The notes: a model not told the origin generated them from the letters alone. A stretch of DNA of 64,000 nucleotides from Camarhynchus parvulus (GCF_901933205.1 NC_044572.1:110992965-111056964), one strand, 5' to 3'. Counted from the stretch's first letter, positions 42,001 through 57,000 are shown. Numbers and translations are program-made.

Positions 42001-45000
42001 ATATTTTTATTTTATGCAAATTTAGAGATGGCTTCTTTATTAGCAGTAATGAACTGAAAATCTCTTATATAGCTGTATTTCAGTAATATTGAATTTTGTT
42101 GACCATTTATACACAGTGGGAATGAGGCCCTAATTTAAATTCAGTACTGATACAGACTGTTATTTGTGGCTAGCATTATCTTTAGTAATTTGATTTTTCA
42201 TTTCATATGTAAATTAAAGACAAAGAATGTAAAATAACAGTAAAGCTTTCAACTGAAAGTTAGAAAAAGACAATAAAGTAATTAAATGCTCATTTTCTTC
42301 ACCTAACCTTATTTCCCAGAATGGTATTGTTAATGACTAGAAAGTAAGAAAATGGAATAGATAACTCATCTGCTCTTTGTTGAACTATTACCTAGTAGTT
42401 TTCTCTTTTAATCTTTTATCTCTCTTTAGTCTTTATTCGGCATGTCAAAATTTAGTTACTTTCTGGATTATATGCTTCATACACTCCAAAATATATTTCA
42501 CTGAATAAGTATTGCTGATTTCAACTGAAATGTGTTCCAGCTTAAAGTTTTCATCCTATGAGATGAGGAGGTTTGAGGGAGAGAGAGGTAAGAGAAAAAA
42601 GTCACAGTAGGCTACTTATGGCCTCTTACAGGCTTTATAAAGCAATATATTATCAAGGGAAATCATGTAGACTCTTGGAAGAACAATTTAGGGCTGTTAT
42701 TGTCTCAGCTTCTTTCAGAGATGATATCCACTTATCTTAAAAGGTGACTTTATATATTAAAGTTAGTAATGCTATAACTTCTTCACTTTTTTATTCTCTG
42801 TTCCTGAGTAAAAAGAAATACCTTTTTTTAACAGCAGAGAGAGTAGCTGTATTTTCCTGCACTTTGTCTGTCCACATCTGTTGAAACAATACAGAGTACA
42901 TACCTATAAGCTAAACTGTGTGACTGCTACATAAGAGAGGAAAAGAATGAATTTTCTATGGAGGCTGAGGATATAGGATGGTATCTCTTGTTGAATTCAG
43001 GACTTCAGAGTCTTGGTCTACTTTTCTGCACATTAAAAGTCATCTTTCTAAGAAATAATTGCTGCTTACAAATTTTAAGATAGAAAATGCATCAGAACTG
43101 GGAACAGCTCATCAAAGAGACTCATGTTTCAGCCTAAGTGATTCCATGATTCTGTGTTACAGATGAAGTTTTTGAATGCACTATAAGTCATTAAATCTGT
43201 TGTGATGTTTCTGTGTTTATTTGCACGCATACTTATAAATACATACTGAACTGCAAAATGTGCATTGGCTACCATTGTGCTATTTTAAACAATAAAGACC
43301 CTAGAATTTCAGTTACTGAATCAAATATTCTGTCATCATATTTCAGTCCTCTGTGGCAACCAGCCTGGAGTAGGCAATATTGTGTTTGAAGGCAAAGTTG
43401 ACATTTTTTCCTGAAGAATTACTTTAAGTTTACAGCATAATGCAGTGATTGCATGCGAAAGCATCCCAATGTATAGTTATACACATGCATGTAAATAACT
43501 CTGTTGAGTAGGTTATTGACAAGCATAATTAAAGAATAACAGTGCTTCATGAATTATTTACAAGGCTTTCTCACAAGCAGCAGCATGACAGAAGAGTTGC
43601 CTATGTGTTATCCAGCTACACAGGAGAAAGGGAGGAGATATGTTCTAGTTTAAAATGACTGCCTAATGTCTCACTGTGGAGCAGCTCTCACAGCAGCTCT
43701 CAGCTGCCTGTGATCTGGCTCTTCACAGTATGAACACAGTCACTCAGAGAGACATGACATTCTGTTATTGTACACCCAAATTAAATCAGCCCTTGAAGAA
43801 TTTTGAAGTTACAGAGCCAGAACAGGAAATGGTTGTTCTCTGAAGCAGATCTGGTTGTTCTTGGCTCTCATAAACCAATTCAGATGTTCCTCCTCAGCCA
43901 TTTAATACAGCATTTGGCTTAGTTGCTTTGTGTCCTTACTGCTACTCTTGGGAGGTGCCTGGAGTCCCTCACTCTGCTGTATGTTTGGGGTGTCTACAGC
44001 TGTACCCCACAAAAGATAAAGATGAACAGAAGCCGAAAGGGTAACTACTGGGAGAGTACAAGAAGGCTAAAAGTATTCCCAACTGGATAGGTTCTTTGCA
44101 CATTCTATGCCCAAAATGCAAGCTGCCCTTTGGCGAAACCTAAGCTTGTGCTTATCTAAGATTTAAGGCTTAAAATAGGTTCTTTTCCTCTGTGTCTGTG
44201 ATGAAGATTAGGTCTCTCATCCATGCCGGAGCGCCTCAGCTAAATTTAACTCTGAGTGTTGGAAAGACTTGCTCATAGGATTATGGTACAGCTGTGGAAA
44301 CTACTGCTGTTGTTTTGCTTCAGGATTTATAAGACAAGAGAAAATATATATGCAAAGAGAAAAGTATGTATTTATTTTTTAAAATAAATACATGCTAGGG
44401 GGGATGATTCCAGACCTGAAAGAGGAAGTTACATAGCTGAATATTTTCAAGGAGAAAGTCTGCACAGGTCAAAGGCAGTATTAATACAGAAGGGTAATGC
44501 CCCTCTCACCCCATTAACTGTATGTGTGGCTAGAAACACAATAGACAAGTGCATAGCAAGCTTCACGTCTTGCTTTCTTCTCAAACAAATATAATTGCAA
44601 TAAACTGCTAAGCAGTTACATTCTGATATGGGAAAGTTTTGTGGTGTTGCTTACATTTGCTAATGCATTTTGATAATAAGTTTATTTCAAGGTGTCTGCC
44701 TTTATTTCTTTTCCAGGTACAGGTTCTTCGCAATGCAGGGGAAGAAGTGACCCTAACTGTGTCCTTTCTGAAAAGAGCACCTGCTTTTCTCAAACTGCCA
44801 CTGAATGAAGATTGTGCATGTAAGCCTTTATTACATGACCAATGAACCCTCAATTCAGTACCCATGAACACTTGCAGCTTCTGAAACTACTGTTCATTGA
44901 GGGTGATTGACAGCAGCTTTTACAATCAACATTGGTGTCCAAATATGAGTTGATCCTATTGCCAGGGCTTGTGTTAAGACTGATCTCAAGAGAAAAATTG

Positions 45001-48000
45001 CTATCTATGGTAGAAAAACCAGATAACTAGGCATTTGGCTGGTGTGAATCAGTAAAGTTGCAGGTGAAACAGTAGAATTACATTAGTTTGCAATAGCTCA
45101 CGTCCTGGTGCAGAGTATTTAAAATCAATTTTTCGGGGAGCATCAGCTAGTATTTTAGTCCCAGGGAGTTTTTTCTTGTAAATGTGAAAATGAGATTGCG
45201 TGTATATATTTAGAGGACTTTGCTGTTTAAAATTCAGAGGCTTTGGTGGAGATGTCTGTCTACCTAAGAATAAATTACTCTGGAATGATAAGTGTTTTGT
45301 TTTAGTCCAAACTGAGTTTTAGTGAACTAGCCCCATGAGAGCCATATAGAGACAGCTGTCTTCCTTTAATTATATTAAATTGTAAGTGTGGATGCATGAT
45401 GATAGACAATTGCAGCATATCTAACCATATTCATGTATCAGCCTGTGCCTTTTGCCACCTCTGCTTTCCTTCTGCTTTTTGCTCCCTAAGAGAGTAAATT
45501 AAATCACTCAAGTTTAAAGCAACAAAACAATAAATACTTGATTTCAATACTTTTAGCCTTTAATTTTAAGTTTGTAGGAATTAAATAATCTAAATAATGA
45601 AATAGCATTTTATACAAACATTTGATGGAACACTGTCTTTTTATTTTGCCTATGTATTAATTTTATATGAAACAAGAAAACAAATCAGAACACTGTATTC
45701 TTAAATAAAAATATATCCCAGTACTTTCTCCCTTTTATAAAAGGCTGTGGTACCACAGAGTACCCTGAGTGATGCACAGGAATGTACATTTGCATGGGTC
45801 CTATCTTGTCACTTTTGAGGAGTAGCACTGTAATTTCCTAAACCATTATAAGTACATTTAGAAGTGTAAACTCCACTGACAGTAACAAAAGGGTTATCTG
45901 ACAAATTCCTTCCAGTAAAAACTGACAGAAAAGGTTCACACTTCCCTTTTATTGTCAAATTTGAAATAAACATTGTGGGATTTTTTTTCTTACCAAGCAG
46001 ACATTAACTTTTTTTTAATCAAAGCATTGGGAAAGGTTTTCTTGAGCCTCCATTTAGCTTACAAAGACAATCCACTCAAGCCAGAAAACAGATACTGGCT
46101 GAATGGAGAAAGTAAATCAGTGTTATATATCATAGAAGTTTTTTGGGTTTGGGGAGAATGCATATATACATATACAAATTTTAATTATAGAGTAACGAAG
46201 AATTTTCTTGTGAATTTGTATTTGTATTAGGTGCCCCCAGTGACCAAAGCAGTGGCACATCCTCTCCCCTTTGTGACAGTGGTTTGCATCTCAACTACCA
46301 CCCCAACAACACGGTAAGAACTTGAATCTCCTTGATGGAATTACACAGAAGAGTAGTTATAGTATAATAGCTGTGTGGAAGTACTAATAAAGGACATCAA
46401 CAGGGAGGAGCTCTAGCTAACTCTGGAGACAGACAGTTCTGTAGTGGGAAAAAAGAGTAGCCAGAAAATATGGCAGGGAATTAAATGTGGCAAATTATCA
46501 CAGCTGAGATTGTGCCTTGATGCATGTGATTACTGTTTACTTGGGCAGCAGGTATTCTGCAAAAGTTTTTCCTTCTACATTTTTTTCTCTGCATAGGAAT
46601 TAAAATTCTTAAAATGAAAATATATCTATTTATAAAAAAGGGAGAAAAGTTTTTGAGAATATTTTCCATTACTTATGTTGCATGCATTATCTAAAGCTTT
46701 TCTCAAAAGATTATTAGGTGCATGTTTTTGCCTATTTTTAAGGTGAGAGTGTTCTACTTCTGGTAATGTGTACTTGAAATCTTACCTGAAGTGGGATAAC
46801 ATTGTGGAGCAGAGTGTCTCTGGGATAAAATGCTACAGATGTCTGATCAGATATTTAATAAAAGACACCTTTGAAGTGCAACAAGGGCCTTTAAAAATTT
46901 TTCTTAGCCAGAAAATGCAAATTTTCCTTTATTTTATGTAGATCTAAAGGTTTTTTGCTCAGTATTTGGTTTTGTGATAGATGAAAATAGAAAAATAAAC
47001 CAGTATAGGACACAATTTAAAAAAAATATTTAAAAACCAGAAATGTAAGCCATACTGAGCAACCATTTAGTTTCCATCTTGTTTTATTGTACTTTCATGT
47101 TTTCTAGTAAAGGTTTTAAATAGCAGCCCACAGATTTAAATATCACTGCCACAGATTTAAACAGAATTATAATCTGGAAAACCCTTGAGAATTATGAACA
47201 TTTTAGGAAGTGGAATTCATAAATAGATATCAATAAAATTGATATCAAATAACAATAAAAATACACGTTACTGGTGCAGCAACAACAAAAGCAAACTTGT
47301 CTAAGGAATCTATATAGGTATGTATGTCTGTATGTAAAAAGGCTATGGCAGTAGATCCTAAACTGATTTATTCAACTAGCTGCTACAATTCTAATTTTGC
47401 TTTTATGATAAAAAAAATGTTTTCATTTGTGAATTCTTTTTTTGCAGATGTCAAAACTGATCTAGATGAGCTGTAGTTTCTGTTTGAACTGACAATAATT
47501 TACTGAAACCAAGTGTTTTTCTTTCAGTTTAAATAATACAATCTGGTATCATGAGCCTATAATTCACCCTAAATTAAATTTTGAAGTGAAGACCAAGATG
47601 TGGTTCTGACATGTCCCCTTGTCAGGGGAACAGAGTTCTTCATAAAACCAAACCTCTGTATGAATTCCTAAGTTATGTACAACTCTTACGCCACAGCTCT
47701 TCATTTTTGTCAGAATATTTTCTAGGAGGAATTATGACAGCTGGATGCGCATGATCAGTGAGCACCTGGCTCATGGTTGGACACAAAGAGTCATAGTAAA
47801 CAGAGTGAATTTAGGTGACTGGTCACTAGTGGGGTTCTGCTGTATCTTAGGGCCACTGCTCATCAAAATTTTGATCAGTGACTTGGGTTCAGGATTCAAC
47901 GGAATACTAAGTGAGTTTGAAGATGATACAAGAAAATTTGGAGGAACTTTTGATTCCCTCAAAATCAAATAGGCTTTACAGAGAGACCTTAACAAATCTG

Positions 48001-51000
48001 AGGGCTGAGCAGCCACCAAACTTATGAATTTTAACAAAGGAAAGAGCTGGATTCTGCCTCTGGGAGGGGCAGCCTCTGGATGTACAGACAGGCTGGGAAA
48101 TGAGAAGCTGGTAAGCAGTGTCACAGAAAGGGACCTGGGGGTTCAGGTCAATGGCAAAGTGAACATGAGTCAGCAGTACCCAGGCAGCCAGGAGGGCCAA
48201 CCCTATCCTGGGTTGTATCAAGCACAGCATTGCCACCCCAGGCAAAGGAGGGTATTGTCCTGCTCTGCTCTGCTCTGCTCTGGGACTGCTTCACCTCGAG
48301 TGCTGGGAGCAGCGTTGGGCGCCATAGTATAAAACAGGTACAAAGCTGTTAGAGCACTCCAAAGGAGGTCAACAAAGATAGTGAAGGATCTGGAGGAGAA
48401 GCTGCATGAGAAGAGGTTGCTTGGTCTGTTCAGCCTCAAGAAGAGGAGGCTGAGGGGAGACCTCATTGCAGTTACAACTTCCTTGTGAGGGGAAGAAGAG
48501 AGGCAGACACTGATCTCTTCTTCTGTGTGACCAGTGATAGGCCCCAAGGGAATGGTGTGTCTGAGAGGCTTAGGTTGATATTAGAAAAAGGTCCTTTGCT
48601 TAGAGGATGGAACGCTGGAACAGGCTCCCCAGGGATGTGGTTACAGCATCACCCTCACAGAGGGCAAGAGTTTGAAAAAACTCTCAGAAACATTGTGAGA
48701 TTGTTGGGGATGTCTTGTACAGGGACAAGAGCTGGACTTGATGATCTTTGTGGGTCCCGTCCAACTCAGACATTCCATGATTCTGTGGCGTACACCCACA
48801 GTCTTATTTCTTAATTTATAGTCTTTTTAATTCACTTGAAGGAGGCTTTTGACTCAGAACTTGGAGTAGACAAGACTTTGGTCTTTTGTCAACAGTTTAC
48901 AGAGTTTAAAGGTAGGGTTAACATTTTTGTTGTAGCCACACCTAGGCCCAGAGTTTGTACCTGAACTTTTACTGCATTTCATCTTTTCCCTAAGTTTAAT
49001 CACAGGTAAAAAAGGTTCCCAGAACCAGAGAGAAAACATTAAAAATTCAAGATGTTCAATACAACATCCTAGCTTAGTCTTCATAGCCAATAATTTATTT
49101 ATTTTTATTGAATCTGTGGAATTTCTCACCAGAAATTTAGTGTTTTAAATAAGTGAACTACCTATGAAAAGCTTGCTGGTCAGCTAACATGATATTTATT
49201 GTGATATTTTGTTTCATATACATAAAAGATATATGAACATATATGCAAAAGCAAAGTACAAATTGGTAAAGCTTTATAATTCCATAGATCTTACACAGAA
49301 TGCACTCTCTAGGAAAATATAAAGTGTATTTAATTTTGGTAATATTTATATTATAGAAGATACTAGTAAAAAAAAAAAGAAATTTGAGATTAAAAAGAAT
49401 GTAAATCAGCAGGTTTAATTTTACTGATATGTTGATATACTGTCACTCGGTACTTGGGAGAAGCGGCCAACCCCCAACTGGCTACGGCCTCATTTCAGGT
49501 GGTTGTGGAGAGTGATAAGGTCTCCCTGAGCCTTCCTTTCTCCAGGCTAAACAACCTCAGCTCTCACAGCTCCTCCTCACAGGACTTGTGCTCCAGACCC
49601 TTTTCCAGCCATATTGCCCTTTTCTGGACATACTGCATCACCTCAATGTCCTTGTTGGAGTGAGGGGCACAGGAGTGAACACAGCCCTCAAGGTGTGCCT
49701 CATCAGTGCCAAATACAGGGGGGCAATCACTGCCCTAGTCCTGCTGGCCCCACTATTTCTGATCAGGCCAGGATGCTGATGGTCTTCTTGGCCACCTGGG
49801 CACACACACTGGCTCATGTTCAGCTGCTGTTAACCAGCACGCCCAGGTCCTTTCTCATTGTTCAGGTTTCTAGTCACTCTGCCTCCAGCCTGTAGTGCTG
49901 CCTGGGGTTGTTATGACGAAAGTGCAGGACCTGGAATTTTGTCTTGTGAATCTCATACAATTGACCTCAGTCCATTGATTCAGTCTGTCCAGATCTCCCT
50001 GCAGAGCCTTCCTACCCTCCAGCAGATCAACACTCCTATCCAGCTTGATGTCAGCTGTGAACTTACAGTGCACTTCATCCCCTCTTCTAGATCCCCCTCT
50101 TCATCAATATTAAATATTAAACAGTGCTGGCCCCAGCTCTGAGCCCTAGACAACGCCAGTCATGACTGTCCACCAACTGGATGTATCTCCACTCACCACC
50201 ACTCTCTGGGCCTCACCATCCAGCCATGTTTTTACGCGGTGAACTATGCACCCATTGAAGCCATGAGCAGCCAGTTTCTCCAGGAGAATGCTGTGCCAAA
50301 GGCTTTACTAAAGTCTGGGTTGACAACATCTACAGCCTTTCCCTAATCCACTAGATTGGTCACCTGGTCATAAATGGAGATCAGGCTGGTTAGGCAGGAT
50401 TTGCCTCACATGAACCTGTGCTGGCTTGGCCTGATTCCCTGGTTGTCCTGTACATGGTGTGGGATGGCACTCAGGATGATCTGCTGCATAACCTGCCCCA
50501 GGTCCATCTGACAGGCTGTAGTTCCCCAGATCCTCTTTCTAGCCTGTCTTGTAGATGGCATCATATTTGCCAACTTTCTGTCAACTGAGACCTCTCTGTT
50601 TAGCCAGGGCTGCTGCTGGTAAGTGATGGAAGGTGACTCACTGAGCTCTTGTGCCATCTCCCTCGCTATCCTTCAGTGGATCCCACCTGGCCACATAGAC
50701 CTGAGTGTGCCTAAATGCTGCGGCAGATCACTGGCCATTTCCCCTTGGATTATGGTGGCTTCAGTCTGCTCCCTATCCCTGTCTCCCAGCTCAGATGTTT
50801 GCTACTAGGCAAATAACTAGTCTTACTATTAAAGATTATGGTAAAGGAGGCATTAAATACCTGAGCCTTTTCCTCATCCTTTGTTGCTGTGAGAAGGCAC
50901 TTTGAAGAATCCTGCTCTCTCAGAAAAATAACATCATTATTAGCACTATTTTATAAAGCATTCTAAGAGGTGTTGTATTTTTAGAAACAGATGTTGATAA

Positions 51001-54000
51001 TTTAACTTTTTATAAGCAGTTCTCATGCAAATCTATATTCTTTAAAAATGCTGGTCAAATTAGGCTCAAGATATTTAAATACTCATTCTTTGTAGATGTG
51101 ATCATAACCATGATAAAGTTCAGTTTTCATATAGGCACTGTCTTCTGTAAGTAGGTAAAATTAAAATATTCATCACTTCAGCATGAAATTTTGACAATTT
51201 TGACAATTTTCATCACATGTTAAATTCCATTCCCAATTACCATGTTTTGAGGTGATATCATTAGAAAAGATATGTATGTAAATGTGTACTGAGCCACAGG
51301 AAACTACTGAATTATGGTTGTATTGTGAATAATTTAGAGGTCCTATTCAGAATCTTTCCAGTGCTCACTAAAACTAATGACAAGTGATTTAGGAAAAAAT
51401 GGAATACTGCCAAATTAAATATAAGTCTTTGAAGTCTATCTCATTCTTTCTAAATCTGCTGAGTACTTACAATGAAGTTCAAAACTGAGAAGAACCTTTT
51501 AATGTTTTTCAGGATACGTTATCATGTTCCTCATGGCCAGCATCCCCAGGACTTAGATGGGAGAAGAGGTGGTGTGATCTTCGATTGATTCCACTTCTTC
51601 ATTCACGATTTTCCCAGTACCTTCCAGGATCAGATTTGTGCAGGTAAAGAAGTTCTGAAGGCTGAAACTTGACTTCTTAGTTGACAGATGCGTGCCCTAG
51701 GGAGTTGCCCTGTCGGAGAAATTGCGTTATTAATTCCATGGCAGCTGACAGATACATGAAATATAGGAGCTTTCATTAAGGTCTTTCTAGATCCACCTTG
51801 GCTCGTGTTCTCCTCTGACATCAACTGGGACCTGGTATGATGGGGAGAAGATGATGGGTGATCTTTCTACTTGCACCTAGTGCTCAGCACCTTTTGCAGT
51901 TTGAGATGAAACATACATCATCATATTTAATAGCTGCTAATGCTCCTGTCATCAAAAGCTTCTAAATGGCTTGGTTTTATATCTTTGATTTTTGCAATAC
52001 ATCATGGCATTAAGCTCTGCAATGTGATTATATTTTTAAAATGTATTTCCTTCTGTTTGTGTAAAATACATAATCTGATACCTACATTGGGTGAAATAAT
52101 CTTGTTTGAGATCAGCAAGGGCTGACTGCCCCATGAGGAAGATAAGCCAAGAGAGAGGGTTGCAGTGAGGCTGGACAAGGCATTGTCCATGCAGACAACA
52201 ATCCTACCCCACTTCTCATGGAGGAACAGAGGAGGCTTAGGAACAGTCTTTAGAGGAGTCCATCATGGTCAGGTGGGGCTCAGTTTAGGCTGGGAAGTCA
52301 GCCTAAAGGTCCAGATCAGTGGGATGCATGTCCAAGCACAGGAGTAGCTGCAACCATACTCAGGTGAGGACCACGAGCAAGAGCCTGAACTGATAAGCAT
52401 CTCCCAGTTTTTGTATTTGCTTTATGTTTATAGCTACAGTAAGGAGTTGATGGGTTTTTTTGTTCTGTTTCCATATAGCTAAGGTTATTTTTTCCCATAT
52501 TTTACTTTGCATGTATTAACATTTAATTTCATTGCAAATTTGTCACAATCACTGGGATAGCTGTCCAAAGCTCATAGTCAGATTTAACTTTATGGCATCA
52601 TCGTGATGGGTTGACCGTGGCTGGAGGCCAAGTATCAACCAAGCTTCTCTATCACTCCTTTCCTCAACAGGATGGAGGGGAGGAAAATAAGGTTGAAATA
52701 TTCTGGTGAGTCAGGATAAAGGCAGTTTAATAAAGCAAAAGTAGAAGCCACACATGGAAGAAAAAACCTAAAATATTTGTTCTCTACTTCCTCTCAGCAG
52801 GTGATGTTCAGTCACTTCCTGGGAAGTAGGGCTTTGGTACATGTAGTAATTGCTCTGGAACACAAGTGTCATAACTAATTAATGCCCCTCCTGCCCTTCC
52901 TTTCTCCTAGCTTTCATTGCTGAGCAGATGTCATATGGTATAGAGTATCCCTTTGATCAGTTTGGGTCAGCTGTCCTGGCTATTTTTTATTTTGTTTCCC
53001 CAGACTGCTGGTGAGGAGGGAATGTTGGAACAACAGCTCTGATGCTGTGCCAATACTGCTTATGGGTAGCCAAAACAATGCTGTGCAGTCAATATCGTTC
53101 TACCTACCAATACAAAGCACAACACTATGAGAGCTGCTGTGGAGCTCTCATACAGACCTGGAACTTGGCATTGTTTGATTTAATATTATCCTAATAAATC
53201 AGAAGAAATTAGGAGGGACGACAAAAATATTCTGTAATGATTAATGTTTGTACAGCAATGAAATACAAAGTAGCTACAAAGTCCAACAAGGCAAGTATAT
53301 AAGATCATATTTGTTAAGCAGTTTAAGCATCTAGCTATTGTATGGATTCATTTATCATCTGTATATATAAGAATGAAGTTCTCATGCTGAAATACTTCTG
53401 TGAGCTCTAGTATGTAAAGACATTATCTGTAGGAAAGCTGTGTACAAGTACAGAGCAGGTTACTCCATAATTTCTTCTTCTAATGACCCCCCCAGGACTG
53501 GATTTATGAAACTCCCAGAAACTGGGGGAAGAAAAGTCTTCTTCAATCTGTTTGGGATTTTTGTGGAGTTAATTTTACTGTTTCTTACTGGTACTCAGTA
53601 AACATCTGAAAGTTGCACAAAAGCTGTCCACTGCCTCAGTTGGTTCTTAGGGCTGTTGTTTCTTAGCATTACACTGCCTAGGTCTGCCAGCCATTTTTCC
53701 TATTCACAGAGCTGAAATTAATGCAGGTTAGGCAGTAGCTGTTTTAGATCATTGTGGAGCTAAGGCCAGCCTGCAGCTTTTGACCAGTAATAGCAGGGTC
53801 ATATTTGCTTGGCTGCATGAACCTTGGTCTGTTGGGGAGCAGTGGCTGGCCCAGGGAGGCAAGGTGGAAACCAAAAGTTACAAAGGCTTCTTGGCTGGAC
53901 TGAAATGGAGCAGGATCAAGTCATCAGAGAGGCAGGAGATGTTTTACTAAATTCTGTGACAGCCTTCAGCTCCATATTTAACAGTGAAGCATAAAGCACT

Positions 54001-57000
54001 CAAAACCATTGCGGCCAAATCTGAGATCTATTCTACTGTATACTTCAAATAGGGTATTGAATAGAACTACTCATATGGAAAATTAGCACATAAGCAGCTG
54101 TTCAGAGACCTAGGGTTTTAAAATTCAGTCTTCTGCATCAATAAAAAACAAGCTTAAAGTTCATATTATAGACCTTGTATGTAACAAAACAAGTGTCTTG
54201 GGTAGTAATGATATACCTGAGATCTGAACTTCTAGAAAACAAAGGTATATTAATATGAAACAAAATACCTGAACTCGTACTCAAACCTTGAAAAACTACT
54301 CTGATAATTTTTTCCTTGTGTCCTTCTAATCTGTCTAACATGAAGAAGTAAGTCTTTAAAAAACACAAAAATGCAGGATGCGTATGAGAGAGGGTTTTTC
54401 TTAAAGCATAGAACCAACATTTTATGTTGCTAGCAAGACAGTTTAAATGACAATTTAAATTACTGTAAACATTTTTAAATGCTACTCCCTCTCAGAATTT
54501 GTTATGAGAGAAAGGTAGATCATTTTTTAAGAGACTGCTAGAAACATCAACATAAAAGAAAGGATATTAAAAATAGTATAAGGAAGCAACATGAAATGAA
54601 AGCTAATGAATTACATTTTCCATAGTTACTATTTACAAGGCTGTTTTCAGTTTAATGTAAAGCCTAATAACTTTTTATAATTCAGAGTTCGATGTGGAAA
54701 TATATTGTTCTCACATACATATTAAACCCCATAGTCATGTTCTAGCTTTTCCGGCGGAGTGGTTGAAACACATAAATTTTGGGGCGTATTCATACAGATT
54801 TCTAGAAGACATTCAGGTTAATCTTGCAAAGCTTAATTATTTCAAATATACCTTTTGTGTTCCAGAAGGCCCAGAACCTGAAACATGTAGTTGAATAGGT
54901 GTTTATCCATTCTCAATTTTCGGTGTATTATAAAGTGATTATTCTACTATTTGTTCCATTTAGTACAAAACATCTATCTACTATATTATGTTTTCAAGTT
55001 TGCATGGTATTATGGACTTGGGCTGGTAGAGTTATTCAAGAAAATACTATTACAAAAATCTAAGGCTATCTACTGCTAAGACACATTCACAAATATTTTA
55101 TTAGGTGACCATATATCATACTATTGATGGTTGAGTAGTTTGGTGCTGATACTTGGGTAATAACATTATGCATGAATGATTTTGTACTTGCACAGATCAA
55201 ATTCCTAGGAACAGTAGGAACAATCTGATGCCCCAACTGCACTATATTCACTGTGTTTGTAGTTCAAGGGAAATATGTGCATGAGGATTGAATCTGAAAC
55301 ATAATGGGGTTTTTGTACTTGTGTTAATGTTATTCATTAATAGATATTTTAGATCCCTGCTTTGATTTATGACATGCTGTGTAGAAAAAAGGCAAATCCT
55401 GAAACTAGTGTTATTTTTCTTAAAAGAGATCATCAACAATTTTGAGCCCATGCTATGGTCTTCATGTAAAGGTTTAGAAATTTATTCTGAAAAAATTTGC
55501 TATGTCTATTTATAGCCATCTAAAACAAAGGATAGAATAAATAAATGCTAGCAACACTACCTGAAGGTTCATTTAATAAATCTTCCTCAAAATTTTACTA
55601 GAATTATTGTGAAAATGAGTCTCTGAAAGAAGTCTGTCTTGGTTGGTGTTTTTGTGAATTTAAAGAAAAATCACTACCCCTAGGAAAGACAACTGAACTG
55701 CTGGATTTAAGTAAACCAAAGAACCCTGAAAGATCATGTTAATATAAGCCTCATTATCCTGCATAATCTGGTTCTCATGCTAGAACATTCAAAGCAAAGG
55801 TATGGCTCTAGTTAACTTCTATTGCTTCTCCTGACTGTAGAAACAGTCTCTCAACATGGATGGAGTGAAGACAGATATTAGCTTTACACTGTATACAACT
55901 AGAATAAAATTTTAAGAGGTAAAAGACCCTGAATAAACAGCTTTTCAAGACTGATATCTGTCTTCAGGTGCCAGAAGCTGTCATTAGTGACACTCAGTTT
56001 TACCCTGGAGATAACAGGCCCTTTGCTTGAGCCATTCTCAAAGAATCTGAATGATGTACTTAATCTTAACTATGAATTGATCATTAGCAGTTGGGCTTAT
56101 AGCAGAAAGTCAGCAGTGGAACTTGGTATTCTCTCTATGTTCAGTAATCTCCTTCTCCGAGATATGGATTTTTATTGAGGTTTTTCAGTTTGGAAGACAG
56201 AGATCTGTGAGCCTTACAAGAGCTTTTAGCAAATAAAGTGATTTACTGAAGAAATTAGGTCTGTTACTGCTTTAGCATCTGAAAAATTTTCTCTTGTTCT
56301 ATAATTGCTCAGTGTCTAGAAGTGGAAAATCAGTATATAACGCATGATGGAATTTTGTATATGTGCCCAGATTGGTGCTAGGGGTAGAGGCAGAGGTAGG
56401 AGTGTATTTTGGTAATGATCCTATATTCAGAAATTCAATTGGAAAAATCATTAATGCTACTTGATCAATTTTGACTTCTTCAAGTTTTCAATCGGTAGTT
56501 TAGAAGAGAAACAAAATTCTATAAGCTTGAGCAGGCAACAAGGGGGCTCCAGACAGTAATCCAAATGTGTTTAGACAATGTATTATAAAAATAAAACAAA
56601 GGTGTTGAGAAAAAGATACTGGTATTCACTGAATTTACCAAATTATTGCCCATGGTTTCTAATGCACTTTCCTTCTCTGCAGCCTGCTGTATTATGTCTT
56701 AGATAAGCATCAGCTCTATCACTTGTTCGGCTTCTGAGGTTGTACAGCCTGCTGGTCAAGATTCTGTGGAGCTGGTCTATGGAATTTTTTTATAGCCTTA
56801 TGGAAGCTTAACATTGTCTGAGTTGACCTTTTAGCATGATTGTTTTAATACATCAGGTATTTATAAAACAGGACAACCAGCATTTTGTCAGTGTTCACTG
56901 GCTGACCTTGATTGTAGTTGAAAGAAAAGCATTTTTACAAGTATTGTTAAGATGATATGCTAGAAAAGATAAAATTTTTTTCTGACCTGATCTGTTATGA

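Larger units (their letters stand above)
24317..44716 (+). other. SNTG1: SNTG1 intron 5 (20.4 kb)
   Basis: This is the largest complete intron in the window. It holds a GATA microsatellite, AAT/AAC repeats, an exact 55-bp duplication, two minus-strand CR1 fragments, an unidentified repeat pair, and a possible CR1 tail near 43090. No nested gene is recognisable. The longest open frame (36307-36699 plus) is antisense to a CR1 element and not a gene. Confidence 0.8.
46314..51512 (+). other. SNTG1: SNTG1 intron 7 (5.2 kb) with two opposed CR1 elements
   Basis: Two CR1 copies in opposite orientation (47735-48795 plus and 49441-50935 minus) make up about half of this intron. The rest is AT-rich with no recognisable gene. 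The acceptor is TTTTTCAG before 51513. Confidence 0.85.
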
